DNA of 49,041 nt from Anaerosomatales bacterium (GCA_029210645.1 JARGFT010000004.1:1-49041); one strand, 5' to 3'. Numbered from the stretch's first letter, positions 17,225-26,396 are shown. Program-made: numbers and translations. The notes: a model not told the origin generated them from the letters alone.

Positions 17225-18301
17225 TCAGGTCTGCTGCGAGCCCGTCGCCCCATCGGCAGCCGGCTTCATCCGCCGCCGGAAAAGCGGCCAGGTGAACTCC
17301 CGGCCACCTACGATGCCGTTCGGTCTCCAGATGAGCACCACCACCATGAAGATGGCCATCACGATGTCGGTGAGCCCGAAGACCTCGAGCGTCAGTGCGC
17401 CTGAGTTGTTGATACCCGCTTCCACCTGCAGCAGGAACTGGCGTGCCGCGGTCACGATCGCGGTGCCGAGAAACGCACCGGACACCGACCCTTGCCCGCC
17501 GATCACCAGCATGGCGAGCAACACGAACATCTCGAGGATGTAGAAGGCCTTGGGCGAGAACGACGTGATCAGGTGCGCCCACAGCCCGCCCGCCATGCCT
17601 GCCAGTAGCGCCGAGAAGACGAATCCGATGTAGCGCACCTGGACGACGTTGATGCCGACCGCCATGGCGGCATAGCGGTCATCGCGCGAGGCGCGGAGGC
17701 GAAGCCCCGGGGAGGACTCCCGGTACCAGTGCACGACGTAGAGCACGATCGCCGCGCCGATCACCGCGATCCACAGCGTCGTGAACTTCTGCAGACCGAA
17801 GAACGTTCGCGGACCGTTGGTCACGTTGTCCCACTGGGTCATCACCACGTGCATCACGATCAGCGTAGCGAAGAGCGTGATGACGCCGACCGCATTTGAA
17901 AGACGCATGAGCGGCCAGCCGATCAAGGCGGCAACGAGCGCTGCCACGACTCCACCGAGAACGATGGCCACCGGTATCGGTACCTGGACCGCGACGAGCA
18001 CCGGGTACATGTTGGGAACTCCGAGGCTCTTGACCATCGGTGCCATCGAGAGGATGCCCGAGGCGTACGCGCCTATTCCCATCCAGCCCACATGGGTGAA
18101 GGGAAGAATGCCCGAGTTGCCCATGAACGCCTGAAGTGCGAGCACGATCATGAGGTTCACGCAGAACTGGGTGTAGATGTCCACGACGAGCGACGAGGCG
18201 AACAGTTGGAGTAGCCCCGCAACCGCGACCATCGGGACGAGCAGTATCCACACGGTGGACCGCTTGGCGAGCCATCCGGGTGCCTGGATTCCCTGCCTCA
18301 T
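17225..18301 (-). CDS. Branched-chain-type ABC permease (LivM-like)
   Basis: A 358-residue inner membrane permease of the LivM/UrtC group with about ten membrane segments. The core motif NLMIVLALQAFMGNSGILPFTHVGWMGIGAYASG and the loop SRDDRYAAMAVGINVVQVRYIGFVFSALLAGMAGGLWA are typical. ATG at 18301 overlaps the LivH-like stop (ATGA), with GAGGAG seven bases before. It forms the channel with the LivH-like partner. Clustered with an amidase, so amides or urea are more likely than leucine. Confidence 0.92.
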   Translation of the reverse strand: MRQGIQAPGWLAKRSTVWILLVPMVAVAGLLQLFASSLVVDIYTQFCVNLMIVLALQAFMGNSGILPFTHVGWMGIGAYASGILSMAPMVKSLGVPNMYPVLVAVQVPIPVAIVLGGVVAALVAALIGWPLMRLSNAVGVITLFATLIVMHVVMTQWDNVTNGPRTFFGLQKFTTLWIAVIGAAIVLYVVHWYRESSPGLRLRASRDDRYAAMAVGINVVQVRYIGFVFSALLAGMAGGLWAHLITSFSPKAFYILEMFVLLAMLVIGGQGSVSGAFLGTAIVTAARQFLLQVEAGINNSGALTLEVFGLTDIVMAIFMVVVLIWRPNGIVGGREFTWPLFRRRMKPAADGATGSQQT

Positions 18302-19191
18302 CCGACACGCTCCTCGGTATAGCCGCCCTTCCATATGCCTTCGGGCCTGAACAGCAGGAAGAGGATGACGATGACGAACATGAACGCGTCACGGTAGCTG
18401 ATGAGCGATGCCGGAAGCGTGATGCTCAACACGTTGAAGAGCAAGCCGTACACGAAGCCTCCTATGACCGCACCGACCAGGCTGTGCATGCCGCCCATGA
18501 CGGTGGCGATGAATGCGATGAGCAGTGGGGCCATCCCGATCAGCGGGTCGACCGAGGCAGAGCGGCTCACCCAGAAGATGGAAACGACGCCCGCCAACGT
18601 GCCGCTGATGAGGAACGCTGCCGATATGACCAGGTTGGCGGGCACGCCCATCAGCCGGGTCGTGGTGAACCGGTCGGCCGCGGCCCTCATCGCCATGCCG
18701 AGGACCGTCTTCTTCATCACGAGGGTCAGGGCCGTCAGCAGGATGATAGTGATGGCAATGATCATGAGGTTTCGCAACGGCACGGTAGCATCACCGAGCG
18801 TGATGGTCTGCGAGAAGAAGCTCGGGAACCTGACAGCCCGTGAACGCGAAGAGATGGTGATGAGCACCACGTTCTGAAGGAATACGCTAACCGCGAACGA
18901 GGTGACCAGCATCGCCGTGAGGGACTTGGTACGCACCGGGCGGAAAGCGACCAGTTCGGTCAGATAGCTTACGAGGGCTGCGGTCAGTACCGCGAGCACC
19001 AACGTCGCATACCACGGCACACCGGTGAAGGTGCCCAGAACGTACATCGCGTACCCCGCGACCATCAGGTACTCGCCGTACGCGAAGTTCACAAGCTTCA
19101 GGATGCCGTAGACGAACACAAGGCCCAGCGAGAGCAGCGCATACAGGCTCCCCAAGCTCACGGTGTTGATCATGAATTCGAGATCGATCAC
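18298..19191 (-). CDS. Branched-chain-type ABC permease (LivH-like)
   Basis: A 297-residue permease of the LivH/UrtB group. The N-terminal SLGSLYALLSLGLVFVYGILKLVNFAYGEYLMVAGY and the later GMAMRAAADRFTTTRLMGVP and AGVVSIFW segments are family hallmarks, as is the FRPEGIWKG end. GTG start overlapping the stop of the LivF-like gene by two bases, with GAGGTG as ribosome binding site inside that gene's last codons. Pairs with the LivM-like protein. Confidence 0.92.
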   Translation of the reverse strand: MIDLEFMINTVSLGSLYALLSLGLVFVYGILKLVNFAYGEYLMVAGYAMYVLGTFTGVPWYATLVLAVLTAALVSYLTELVAFRPVRTKSLTAMLVTSFAVSVFLQNVVLITISSRSRAVRFPSFFSQTITLGDATVPLRNLMIIAITIILLTALTLVMKKTVLGMAMRAAADRFTTTRLMGVPANLVISAAFLISGTLAGVVSIFWVSRSASVDPLIGMAPLLIAFIATVMGGMHSLVGAVIGGFVYGLLFNVLSITLPASLISYRDAFMFVIVILFLLFRPEGIWKGGYTEERVG

Positions 19192-19922
19192 AGGCGCACC
19201 TCACAAGTGCCATCGTCTTCCCCGCCGAAGTAGACCGACGCGATGTCGACGCGCCGCTTGAGTTCGTCCGGCGTACCGGAAAACTCGATCGAGCCGGTTG
19301 TCAGCAGATAGGCGCGGTCCACTATCTCCAGCGCCCGCTCGGCATTCTGCTCCACGAGCAGGATCGTCGTACCGCGGTCGCGCAGGTCACTGATAAGCTC
19401 GAAGATGCTGTCCGTCATCGTCGGCGAGAGGCCGAGCGACGGCTCGTCGAGCATGAGTAGCTTCGGATGGCTCATGAGCGCGCGCGCGATGGCGAGCATC
19501 TGCTGCTCGCCCCCGGAGAGCAACCCACCGGCCTGGGTGAAGCGCTCCTTGAGAATCGGGAAGAGCGCGAACATCTCATCGAGATCGGTCCTGTAGCGGT
19601 CGCGCTGGTACGAGGTGAACGCCCCCAGCCGGAGGTTCTCCTCAACCGTCAGCCCGCCGAAGATCTCGCGCCCCTCGGGCACCATGGAGATGCCCTTCTT
19701 CAGGATGACCTCCGGCGCCCTACCGGCGATGTCTTCGCCGAGGAACCGAATGGTGCCTTGTCCGGGACGCAGGAGACCGCAGATCGACTTGAGTGTGGTC
19801 GACTTGCCGGCGCCGTTCGAGCCCAGCAGAGCAACGAGTTCACCCTCGCCGACCTCAAGCGAGATACCGTGCAGTGCTGTGATGGCCCCGTAGGAGGCGG
19901 TCAGGTTCTCTATCGTGAGCAT
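19188..19922 (-). CDS. ABC importer ATPase (LivF-like)
   Basis: A 244-residue ATPase. Walker A GSNGAGKST at residues 34-42, signature LLSGGEQQMLAIARAL, Walker B KLLMLDEPSLGL and the H-loop-equivalent LLVEQNAERAL mark a LivF type. ATG at 19922 is set by GAGGAGG just before it; the long upstream open frame is a shadow of the LivG gene. Eleven bases downstream of the LivG-like stop. Confidence 0.94.
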   Translation of the reverse strand: MLTIENLTASYGAITALHGISLEVGEGELVALLGSNGAGKSTTLKSICGLLRPGQGTIRFLGEDIAGRAPEVILKKGISMVPEGREIFGGLTVEENLRLGAFTSYQRDRYRTDLDEMFALFPILKERFTQAGGLLSGGEQQMLAIARALMSHPKLLMLDEPSLGLSPTMTDSIFELISDLRDRGTTILLVEQNAERALEIVDRAYLLTTGSIEFSGTPDELKRRVDIASVYFGGEDDGTCEVRL

Positions 19923-19933
19923 CCAGGCCTCCT

Positions 19934-20677
19934 CTACGCCGTGCTGCCGAGGTATGCGGTGACCACTTCGCGGTTCGCCCGTACGTCTGCGGGCGTTCCC
20001 TCGGCGATCGTCTTCCCGTAGTTCAGCACATGAAGGCGAGCGCAGAGGTTCATCATCAACCTCATGTCGTGTTCGACTACGAGCAGACCGACGTGCTTGC
20101 GACTCGGGATCTCGCGGAGAAGCTCGAGGAGCAGGTCGCTCTCGTCCTCGTTCAGACCGGCGGCCGGCTCGTCGAGGAGCAGGAACTTCGGATTCATCGC
20201 CAGCGCACGGGCGATCTCCAGCTTCCGCTGGTGACCGAAGGGAAGTTCGCGCGCGAGGTACGAACCCCACTCGGCGATTCCCATCTCCTCGAGCAGGTCG
20301 CGGGCGATCGTCACCGCCTGTGAGCGGGACATGCCCTGGCTCACCGCGCCCACCTCGACGTTTTCGAGCACGGTGAGTTCGCCGAACAGACGGATCGTCT
20401 GGAATGTGCGCGCGATGCCGGCGCGCGCGACTACGTGAGGCCGCTTGCGCGCCAGTTCTGTGCCGTCCACGAGCACCGAGCCACTGTCGGCGCGCAGCAG
20501 TCCGGTGACGACGTTGATGAGCGTGGTCTTGCCGGAGCCGTTGGGGCCGATCAGTCCCAGTATCTCTCCGGTCTCGAGACTGAAACTGACGTCATCGACG
20601 GCCTTCAGGCCGGCAAAGGACTTAGCCAAGTGCCGGATCTCCAGCATGCTAGCCTTCTCAGGGTCGTGCGATTCCAT
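19934..20677 (-). CDS. ABC importer ATPase (LivG-like)
   Basis: A 247-residue ATPase. Walker A GPNGSGKTT at residues 44-52, LivG-type insertion with ARTFQTIRLFGELTVLENVEVG, signature LPFGHQRKLEIARAL, Walker B FLLLDEPAAGLNEDE and VVEHDMRLMMNLC. The ATG at 20677 has GAGAGGTG just upstream; an internal methionine at residue 11 is an alternative start. Second gene of the importer operon, separated from the binding protein by a hairpin. Confidence 0.93.
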   Translation of the reverse strand: MESHDPEKASMLEIRHLAKSFAGLKAVDDVSFSLETGEILGLIGPNGSGKTTLINVVTGLLRADSGSVLVDGTELARKRPHVVARAGIARTFQTIRLFGELTVLENVEVGAVSQGMSRSQAVTIARDLLEEMGIAEWGSYLARELPFGHQRKLEIARALAMNPKFLLLDEPAAGLNEDESDLLLELLREIPSRKHVGLLVVEHDMRLMMNLCARLHVLNYGKTIAEGTPADVRANREVVTAYLGSTA

Positions 20678-20720
20678 GCACCTCTCCCGCGAATGAGTGG
20701 ACCCGTCGTCGCCCGGTGAG

Positions 20721-20753
20721 AGCGGGGAGAGCCCCCGTTCGGCCCTCCCCGCT
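20721..20753 (-). terminator. Hairpin between binding-protein and ATPase genes
   Basis: A 13-bp GC-rich stem with one mismatch (20721-20733 with 20741-20753) and a 7-base loop lies just behind the stop of the binding protein. There is no T-run on either strand. I read it as a partial attenuator or mRNA-stabilising hairpin that keeps binding-protein levels above those of the membrane components. Confidence 0.5.
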
Positions 20754-20783
20754 GATTCACCGTACGCGTGTACCAACGAACGA

Positions 20784-21983
20784 CTACGGAGCCGGGATGC
20801 TGTCCGGGATCACCCAGCCGAGGAACTGCGGTTCGCCCTCGACGAGTTCCACCATCGCGGCAGCCTTGTTCGGCTCATGGCCTGACGCGGCGTCAGACCA
20901 CTCAAGCGTGCCGGTCATGAGCTCGAAGGTGTTCTCCTCCATGGCCTTCGCCATCTCGGCACCGTCGGTGCTTCCGGCAAGCTCCATCGCCTCGGCAAGC
21001 AACATGACAACGTCGTAACCCGGGAGGATCCACACAGCGTCGGGCTCGGCGCCGAACTTCTCCTCGTACGCGGTCGCGAACGAGGAGTAGTTGGAGTTCG
21101 CCTCGTCAGAGAGGAACCCGTGCGTGTCGAAGTAGATCTCGCTGCCGTACTCGGCACCGAGTGCCTCGAACAGACCCGGATCGTCATACGCGTCTCCGCC
21201 GACGATGGGCTGGTTGACGCCCGACTCGCGCAGGGTGCGGATCATGAGTGCAAGGTCGGGCATGTACGAGGAGATGTAGATGAAGTCGGGCTGCTCGGGC
21301 AGCGCCTTGATGCGAGCCAGCTGTGCCGAGACGTCCGCCTGGCCCTGCGTGTAGGTGTCCTCGAAGAACACCTCGCCGCCGAGGTCCTCGAAATGGATGA
21401 TGAAGTAGCGCGACAGGCTCTTGGTGTAGTCGATGAAGTCGTCGGTGATGACGTAGACGGTGCGGTAGCCCATCTCGTTGTAGGCGTACTCGGCGGCCAC
21501 GGCACCCATGGTGGTATTCCACATCGACATCGTGAACTGCTTGTCGCCCAGTGCGGCAGAGCCGTAAAGCGGCGAAGACGCGCAAGGCGAGATCCCGACG
21601 AGTCCGGCGTTCTGCGCCTCGCGGGAGGCGGGGCCACCGAAGTCGAAGTCGCTCGGGGCGATGATCGCCACGGCGCCCTGATCGATCATCTGCTTGGCGA
21701 CGTTGCCCACCGTCACCGGGTCGCTCTTGCCGTCCATCGCGACGAGCTGGACCTGCCGACCGAGGATTCCACCGTTAGCATTGAGCTCGTCGACGGCGAG
21801 CTGCGCGCCGCGAAGTGCGGGCTCGTCGAGGGGTGCCTGGATGCCGGTCTGGCAAAGTGCTGCGCCGATGATGATCGGCTCGCCGCCCTCAGGCGCCTCG
21901 GCTCCGTTGTCGGAACCGCCGCAACCGGGCAGCATCATCGAGGCCACGGCAAGGATACACACTACGATCAGTACACGTTTCAT
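20784..21983 (-). CDS. ABC importer substrate-binding lipoprotein (LivJ/LivK/UrtA-like)
   Basis: A 399-residue periplasmic-binding fold protein of type I. It starts with a lipoprotein signal (KRVLIVVCILAVASMMLPGC), so it is anchored by the lipobox cysteine outside the membrane. The match continues IIIGAALCQTGIQAPLDEPALRGAQLAVDELNANGGILGRQVQLV, typical of LivJ-type receptors. ATG at 21983 with GGGGAG eight bases ahead; upstream open frame has no match. First gene of an operon continuing LivG, LivF, LivH, LivM and amidase. The ligand is inferred to be a short amide or urea from the amidase, not read from binding residues. Confidence 0.92.
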   Translation of the reverse strand: MKRVLIVVCILAVASMMLPGCGGSDNGAEAPEGGEPIIIGAALCQTGIQAPLDEPALRGAQLAVDELNANGGILGRQVQLVAMDGKSDPVTVGNVAKQMIDQGAVAIIAPSDFDFGGPASREAQNAGLVGISPCASSPLYGSAALGDKQFTMSMWNTTMGAVAAEYAYNEMGYRTVYVITDDFIDYTKSLSRYFIIHFEDLGGEVFFEDTYTQGQADVSAQLARIKALPEQPDFIYISSYMPDLALMIRTLRESGVNQPIVGGDAYDDPGLFEALGAEYGSEIYFDTHGFLSDEANSNYSSFATAYEEKFGAEPDAVWILPGYDVVMLLAEAMELAGSTDGAEMAKAMEENTFELMTGTLEWSDAASGHEPNKAAAMVELVEGEPQFLGWVIPDSIPAP

Positions 21984-22019
21984 AGTCAGACTCCCCACTT
22001 CTGTTGTCGGACGCGCACC

Positions 22020-22039
22020 GGAGCCGAACCAGCGGCTCC
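22020..22039. promoter_or_regulatory. Hairpin in the leader of the importer operon
   Basis: GGAGCCG-N6-CGGCTCC, a perfect 7-bp stem 36 bp upstream of the binding-protein start. Candidate leader structure; no riboswitch class recognised. Confidence 0.3.
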
Positions 22040-22083
22040 ACATCGATGCCGATGCCATCCCTCCCTCAACGCTCGCTGCCCGC

Positions 22084-22104
22084 GCAGAACCAATTGTGTT
22101 CTGC
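22084..22104. promoter_or_regulatory. Palindromic operator upstream of the importer operon
   Basis: GCAGAAC-N7-GTTCTGC, a perfect 7-bp inverted repeat about 100 bp upstream of the binding-protein gene. On the minus strand it overlaps a plausible weak promoter (TTAGAC, 18 bp, CACAAT). Its symmetry fits a dimeric regulator of the amide importer operon; the regulator is not in the window. Confidence 0.45.
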
Positions 22105-22208
22105 TTCGTTGCTTGAGTCTAACTGAGACAGCCGCGAGTCACCAAGCGTGGGGGCGCCTGATTCGGGGTTGGGGACTGCAGAGGCTCCTAGTACGTCCGG
22201 TCCTGCTG

Positions 22209-22522
22209 CTACCTGACCTCCACCTCGACGGCTTCCACTTCGACGCGAAAGGGTGAGTCCCCGACGTGCACCACTCCGTCGACCAGCACCACGTCGCCGA
22301 CCCTGAAGCCCGTGCACGTTTCGTCGCCCGCCACGTGAATCGCGCCGGTACCGTCATCGACGCGCCTTCGGGCATGCGGATCTCGACCGGAGTCGTGGAA
22401 GGCGATGCCGCCAGACCGGCTCCCCGGCCGTCAGGCGGGATCGTCCGGCCATGACCCGGCGAGTAGCCCATCGAGGGCTCCTCGGCCGAGCACGCGGACA
22501 GCACCGCGAACGCCAGCAGCAC
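22209..22522 (-). pseudogene. Small lipoprotein, frameshifted
   Basis: The first part reads as a lipoprotein signal (VLLAFAVLSACSAEEPS, lipobox LSAC) and continues to PVEIRMPEGA. The sensible protein then resumes in another frame as VDDGTGAIHVAGDET, GFRVGDVVLVDGVVHVGDSPF and ends FRVEVEAVEVEVR with a stop at 22209. One missing base near 22345 joins the two. The second half looks like a small OB-like beta barrel. The GTG start at 22522 gives an unusually short signal. Either a young pseudogene or a sequence error. Confidence 0.55.
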
Positions 22523-22666
22523 GCAGGCTAGCGCTATCGAAGTCCGGGCGCGCCGCGCCCGGCAGAACCCGGATTGCCCCTACATCGTGATGCGTCCCCC
22601 CCAGACGATCATGATGCCCTGGCGAGAGTGTACGCGTTCTCAGCCACGTGGGAGCAGGCGTTCGCG

Positions 22667-23491
22667 CTACAGTCCCCGCGCCCTCAGGTACTCGCTGACG
22701 CCCACGTTGAATCGCAGCTCCTCGGCCTCGAAATACGCCCAGGGTCGCCCCTGGTCGAGCCAGGTCGCCGAGCCAATCGCAAGCGTGCCGGCCGGGCCGA
22801 TCGTAGTCTCCCCTTCGCCGGCCGCGATCCAGAGCACCTTCGCCTCGCTCTTCGAGTCCCGGTAGCGCATCGCCTCGAGCGAGTCGATCAGGCCGGTCTG
22901 CGGATCGAAACGAACGATGAAGGTGTCGGTCGCACCCTGGCCAAGCGGCACGACAAGCACCGCGGTGTCGCCGTCCACCGGCTCCCAGCGCACGCGAGGG
23001 TCGGTGACGAGCACGGCCGGGGCTGCCGAGGACAGCTCGGCCCACATCCCGATGTTGGCCGCTTGCACGAGCTTCGGCCCTGAGTCGGTCGCCCACGGCA
23101 GCTCCATCAGTGCCTCGCCGTCGACGTAGCGCTCGTTGACCTTCATGATCGGCAGCCCGAACCAGGTCGCCTCGATGTAGTGACGATAGCCCCGACCCGC
23201 GTCGTGTATGAATCGATAGCGGGCCGGCATCCACAGCCCTACGGGCCGGATCCTCCCGCGTCCCGTGATGATCACCGAGTCGACCACCGGTACCTCGTCG
23301 CCGTACATCGTACGGAAGCACCGCTCGACCGGGGCGGGAAGCCCATCAGGCAGCGCGACGGTGCGAGGCTCGTGAGACTCCTCGGGATAGTCGGCGAAGG
23401 GACGCGGGGTGACCTGGAAGCCCAGCCAGCCCACCGCGAGTACGACGACACCTACCGCGAGCACGATCCCCATGACCCGTCTACCCTTCAC
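22667..23491 (-). CDS. DUF6544/DUF6920-family membrane-anchored protein
   Basis: A 274-residue protein with one N-terminal membrane segment (GIVLAVGVVVLAVGWLGFQV, residues 8-27) and an extracytoplasmic domain. Segments such as LPAPVERCFRTMYGDEVPVVDSV, WFGLPIMKVNERYVDGEALMELP, and the C-terminal AYFEAEELRFNVG resemble the DUF6544 (formerly DUF6920) family, whose function is unknown. The GTG at 23491 follows GGAAGGA by eight bases. Isolated on the minus strand, divergent from the PsiE-like gene. Confidence 0.7.
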   Translation of the reverse strand: MKGRRVMGIVLAVGVVVLAVGWLGFQVTPRPFADYPEESHEPRTVALPDGLPAPVERCFRTMYGDEVPVVDSVIITGRGRIRPVGLWMPARYRFIHDAGRGYRHYIEATWFGLPIMKVNERYVDGEALMELPWATDSGPKLVQAANIGMWAELSSAAPAVLVTDPRVRWEPVDGDTAVLVVPLGQGATDTFIVRFDPQTGLIDSLEAMRYRDSKSEAKVLWIAAGEGETTIGPAGTLAIGSATWLDQGRPWAYFEAEELRFNVGVSEYLRARGL

Positions 23492-23630
23492 CCCGATGAT
23501 CCTTCCGGTAGGCGCAACCCGCATAATGCTACTCCAGCGACCCGCGGTTCGACAGGCTCGTGCGTGGACATCCCGCCCAAGTTGGGCAACCATTGGAACG
23601 AAGCCCGGTTCGCAGATAGAGGGGGTCACC

Positions 23631-24053
23631 GTGACCGGCATCGAGAAGGCGCTCAACAAGTTCGTGCTCGGGCTGGAGATCGCTGTCTCCGCGGCGCTCG
23701 TCGTCATCGCCGCGCTGCTCGTCGTCACGCTCGCGGTCGAGCTCACCGGCATCGTGACCGGCGGTTTCACGATGGACCGGACCGAGTTCACGCGCATCAT
23801 CTCTACGGCCCTCGAGGTCTTCATCGTCATCGAACTCTTCCGGATCGCACTCGCATACATGAAGCACAGCAACGTCATCCCGACGGTGTTCGAAGCCGCA
23901 CTCGTCGCCGTCGCACGGAAGTTCGTCGTGTTCGAGCCGAAGGAAGACTACCTCCAGACCGCACTCGGACTCGCCGCGCTGCTGCTCGCCATCGGGATCT
24001 CGTGGTGGCTGCTCAAGAAGTCCAACGCGTGTGAACTCGACGAGATCGGATAG
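23631..24053 (+). CDS. PsiE-like small membrane protein
   Basis: A 140-residue protein with four predicted membrane helices: SAALVVIAALLVVTLAVELTG, FTRIISTALEVFIVIELFRIAL, VFEAALVAVARKFVVFE and LGLAALLLAIGISWWLL. The pattern and the EVFIVIELFRIALAY motif match the phosphate-starvation-inducible PsiE-like family, of unknown mechanism. GTG start after GAGGGGG. Five bases before the channel gene, so the two are likely co-transcribed. Confidence 0.72.
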   Translation: MTGIEKALNKFVLGLEIAVSAALVVIAALLVVTLAVELTGIVTGGFTMDRTEFTRIISTALEVFIVIELFRIALAYMKHSNVIPTVFEAALVAVARKFVVFEPKEDYLQTALGLAALLLAIGISWWLLKKSNACELDEIG

Positions 24054-24058
24054 CACGG

Positions 24059-24580
24059 ATGTCTCTACCCGCTCAGTCGAACGCCGATGCGCGCGAGCAG
24101 CACCAGGTCAGAGACGCGTACGGCATCGCCTTCCTGCTCGTGCTGGTCTCGACGCTCACCGGCGGCGGCGATCGCACGTCGATCGGCATCGTGCTCTGGT
24201 TGGCGCTGACCCTGGCCACTCTCGTCGCCATCGTCCGCCGCCTCGTGACGTACCGCCGGGTCAACCTCCAGCTCGTCTTGGGTCTGCTCACCATCCACCT
24301 GCTGATAGGCCTGTCGTTCGGACTCGGCTACCTGCTCGTCGAGAGCCGGGGAATCGCAGCGTTCGCCCAGGGTAGCCAGGGGCTCTCCGGCTGCCTGTAC
24401 TTCAGCTACGTCACCCTCTCGACGCTCGGATACGGCGACATCTCGCCGGTATCCTACGTGGTCCGTGCCCTCTCGGTCGCAGAGGCGACGATCGGCCAGA
24501 TCTACCTGGTGAGCGTGGTGGCGTTCGCCGTCGGGCGCCTCGGCGGCAGCATCGTTCGCTCACCGGAAGAAGGTGCCTGA
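24059..24580 (+). CDS. Two-pore-helix type potassium channel (Ion_trans_2)
   Basis: A 173-residue membrane protein with four hydrophobic segments. The last pair encloses a pore loop with selectivity filter TLGYGD at residues 122-127 in the context YFSYVTLSTLGYGDISP. Potassium selectivity is inferred from this filter. No RCK/TrkA nucleotide domain is present. ATG start directly behind the PsiE-like gene; its end overlaps the MATE gene. Confidence 0.85.
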   Translation: MSLPAQSNADAREQHQVRDAYGIAFLLVLVSTLTGGGDRTSIGIVLWLALTLATLVAIVRRLVTYRRVNLQLVLGLLTIHLLIGLSFGLGYLLVESRGIAAFAQGSQGLSGCLYFSYVTLSTLGYGDISPVSYVVRALSVAEATIGQIYLVSVVAFAVGRLGGSIVRSPEEGA

Positions 24581-25976
24581 CCGCCCTATGCAGCGCAACG
24601 CCGCACTGATAGAGGGTCCCGTCGTGCGCACGCTCGTGCGCCTGACCCTACCGATGCTCATGGCGATGTTCGCCATGGTCGGCTTCAACATCGTCGACAC
24701 CTTCTACGTGGGCCGCCTGGGAACCGAGGAACTCGCCGCGATGGGCTTCACGCTTGCCGTGGTCATGGCAGTCAACTCGGTGAGCATGGGCCTGGGCATG
24801 GGAACGACCGCCGTCATCTCCAAGGTCATCGGCCAGGGCGATTCCCGGGGCATGCAGCGCCTCGCCATGAACGCAATCCTGCTCGGCGTGCTCGTGGCCA
24901 CGACCATCTCGCTCACCGGCCTGCTCACGGTGGATGCCATCTTCGGGCTGATGGGTGCCGGAGGCGTGGTGCTGGAGCATATCCACGCTTACATGATCGT
25001 GTGGTACCTGGGACTTCCGCTCATCATCGTGCCGCAGGTCGGCAACAGCAGCATCCGCGCGACCGGCGACACGAAGACACCCGCCAAGATCATGATCGCC
25101 GCGCTCACCGCAAACGCGATCCTCGACCCCATCTTCATCTTCGGTCTCGGACCGGTCCCCCGCCTGGGCCTCCAGGGTGCGGCCGTGGCAACCGTGATCT
25201 CGCAGGCCATCGCGCTTGCCATCTCGTTCAGGGTGCTGCGGAAGCGCGGCCTGATCATGTTCGAGCGCGAATCGTGGAGCGACCTGACCGCCTCCTGGAA
25301 GCGCATCCTCACCATCGGTGTGCCCGCCGCGATCACGCAGCTCATCGCGCCGATCTCCACCGGTGTCATCACCGGCATCGTCGCAACGTACGGCATCGCC
25401 GCCGTTGCGGGGTTCGGGGTGGCGACCAGGCTCGAGATGTTCGCGCTGATGGTCATCATGGCGATGGGCAGCGCGCTCGTGCCCTTCATCGGCCAGAACT
25501 GGGGTGCGGGCAAAAAGGCCCGCGTCGGACGGGCCGTCAAGGCAGCCCTCATGCTCGCGTCGGGCTGGGGGGCGTTCGTCTGGGTGCTCTCGCTCGTAGT
25601 GGGCGGGCCGGTGGCCGCGGTCTTCAACGACAACCCCACCGTGATCGAGACCGTCACCGGATACATGACCATCGTCTTCCCGAGTCTCATGTTCCTCGGT
25701 GTGCTCACGACGGTCGCCAACTCGCTGAACGCGCTGCACGAGCCGCTGAAGTCGATGACGCTTTCGATCCTGCGCATGTTCGTGCTCTACGTGCCGTTGG
25801 CGTTCCTCGGATCCTCGCTTCTCGGCCTGACCGGCGTGTGGTGGGCGGCGTTCACCGCGAACGCGGCAAGCGGGGTGGCGGCGGTCTTCTGGTTCCGGCA
25901 CATCTTCCGGGGGCTGGAGCACGAGCCGGCACCCACATTCGCCGAGGAGGCGGAGCCGGTGCCCGCGGGCGTGTAG
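24573..25976 (+). CDS. MATE-family multidrug/Na+ efflux transporter
   Basis: A 467-residue transporter with about twelve membrane helices in two related halves. EGPVVRTLVRLTLPMLMAMFAMVGFNIVDTFYVGRLGTEELAAMGFT is the first-half signature and PAAITQLIAPISTGVITGIVATYGIAAVAGFGVATRLEMFALMVIMAMGSALVPFIGQNWGAG the second-half one. GTG at 24573 overlaps the channel stop; an ATG at 24588 is an alternative start and ribosome binding sites do not decide. Likely exports cationic compounds with Na+ or H+. Confidence 0.93.
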   Translation: MPDRPMQRNAALIEGPVVRTLVRLTLPMLMAMFAMVGFNIVDTFYVGRLGTEELAAMGFTLAVVMAVNSVSMGLGMGTTAVISKVIGQGDSRGMQRLAMNAILLGVLVATTISLTGLLTVDAIFGLMGAGGVVLEHIHAYMIVWYLGLPLIIVPQVGNSSIRATGDTKTPAKIMIAALTANAILDPIFIFGLGPVPRLGLQGAAVATVISQAIALAISFRVLRKRGLIMFERESWSDLTASWKRILTIGVPAAITQLIAPISTGVITGIVATYGIAAVAGFGVATRLEMFALMVIMAMGSALVPFIGQNWGAGKKARVGRAVKAALMLASGWGAFVWVLSLVVGGPVAAVFNDNPTVIETVTGYMTIVFPSLMFLGVLTTVANSLNALHEPLKSMTLSILRMFVLYVPLAFLGSSLLGLTGVWWAAFTANAASGVAAVFWFRHIFRGLEHEPAPTFAEEAEPVPAGV

Positions 25977-26176
25977 GACGAGGCGAACACGGTGGGCGAC
26001 GGGAGACAGGACGACCGCGGCATGTCGGGCCTTCGCGAGCTGCTGCAGAGCTGCTCGGTGACTTGCGTCATTCGAGTCCGATTCGCGTCCCGGCCGGTCC
26101 AAGCCGTCGCACAACGCGTATGCACACACCGAGGCCGGAGCGACCGAGTGTCAGGCGGCAACTGTCACAATGAAGA

Positions 26177-26207
26177 CAGGCCAGCTCCCGTTTCCGGTGC
26201 TGGCCTG
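26177..26207 (-). terminator. Terminator of the initiator tRNA gene
   Basis: CAGGCCAGC-N13-GCTGGCCTG, a perfect 9-bp stem 10 bp behind the tRNA on the minus strand, followed by TCTTCATTGT. Moderately T-rich tail. It could also stop plus-strand transcripts from the MATE gene. Confidence 0.7.
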
Positions 26208-26217
26208 CGATTATGCT

Positions 26218-26294
<77 letters not shown>

Positions 26295-26327
26295 GTATCC
26301 AATTGGCTCCCTCGGGAGCGGACGATG

Positions 26328-26356
26328 ATGTTACCAGCACCCGCGCGACGATGCAA
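26328..26356 (-). promoter_or_regulatory. Promoter of the initiator tRNA
   Basis: On the minus strand TTGCAT (26351-26356), a 17-bp spacer and TAACAT (26328-26333). The -10 box ends 33 bp before the mature tRNA 5' end. Confidence 0.65.
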
Positions 26357-26396
26357 GTCGACCACGGGAGCGCACCGCTACACTCCAGTCGTGCCC

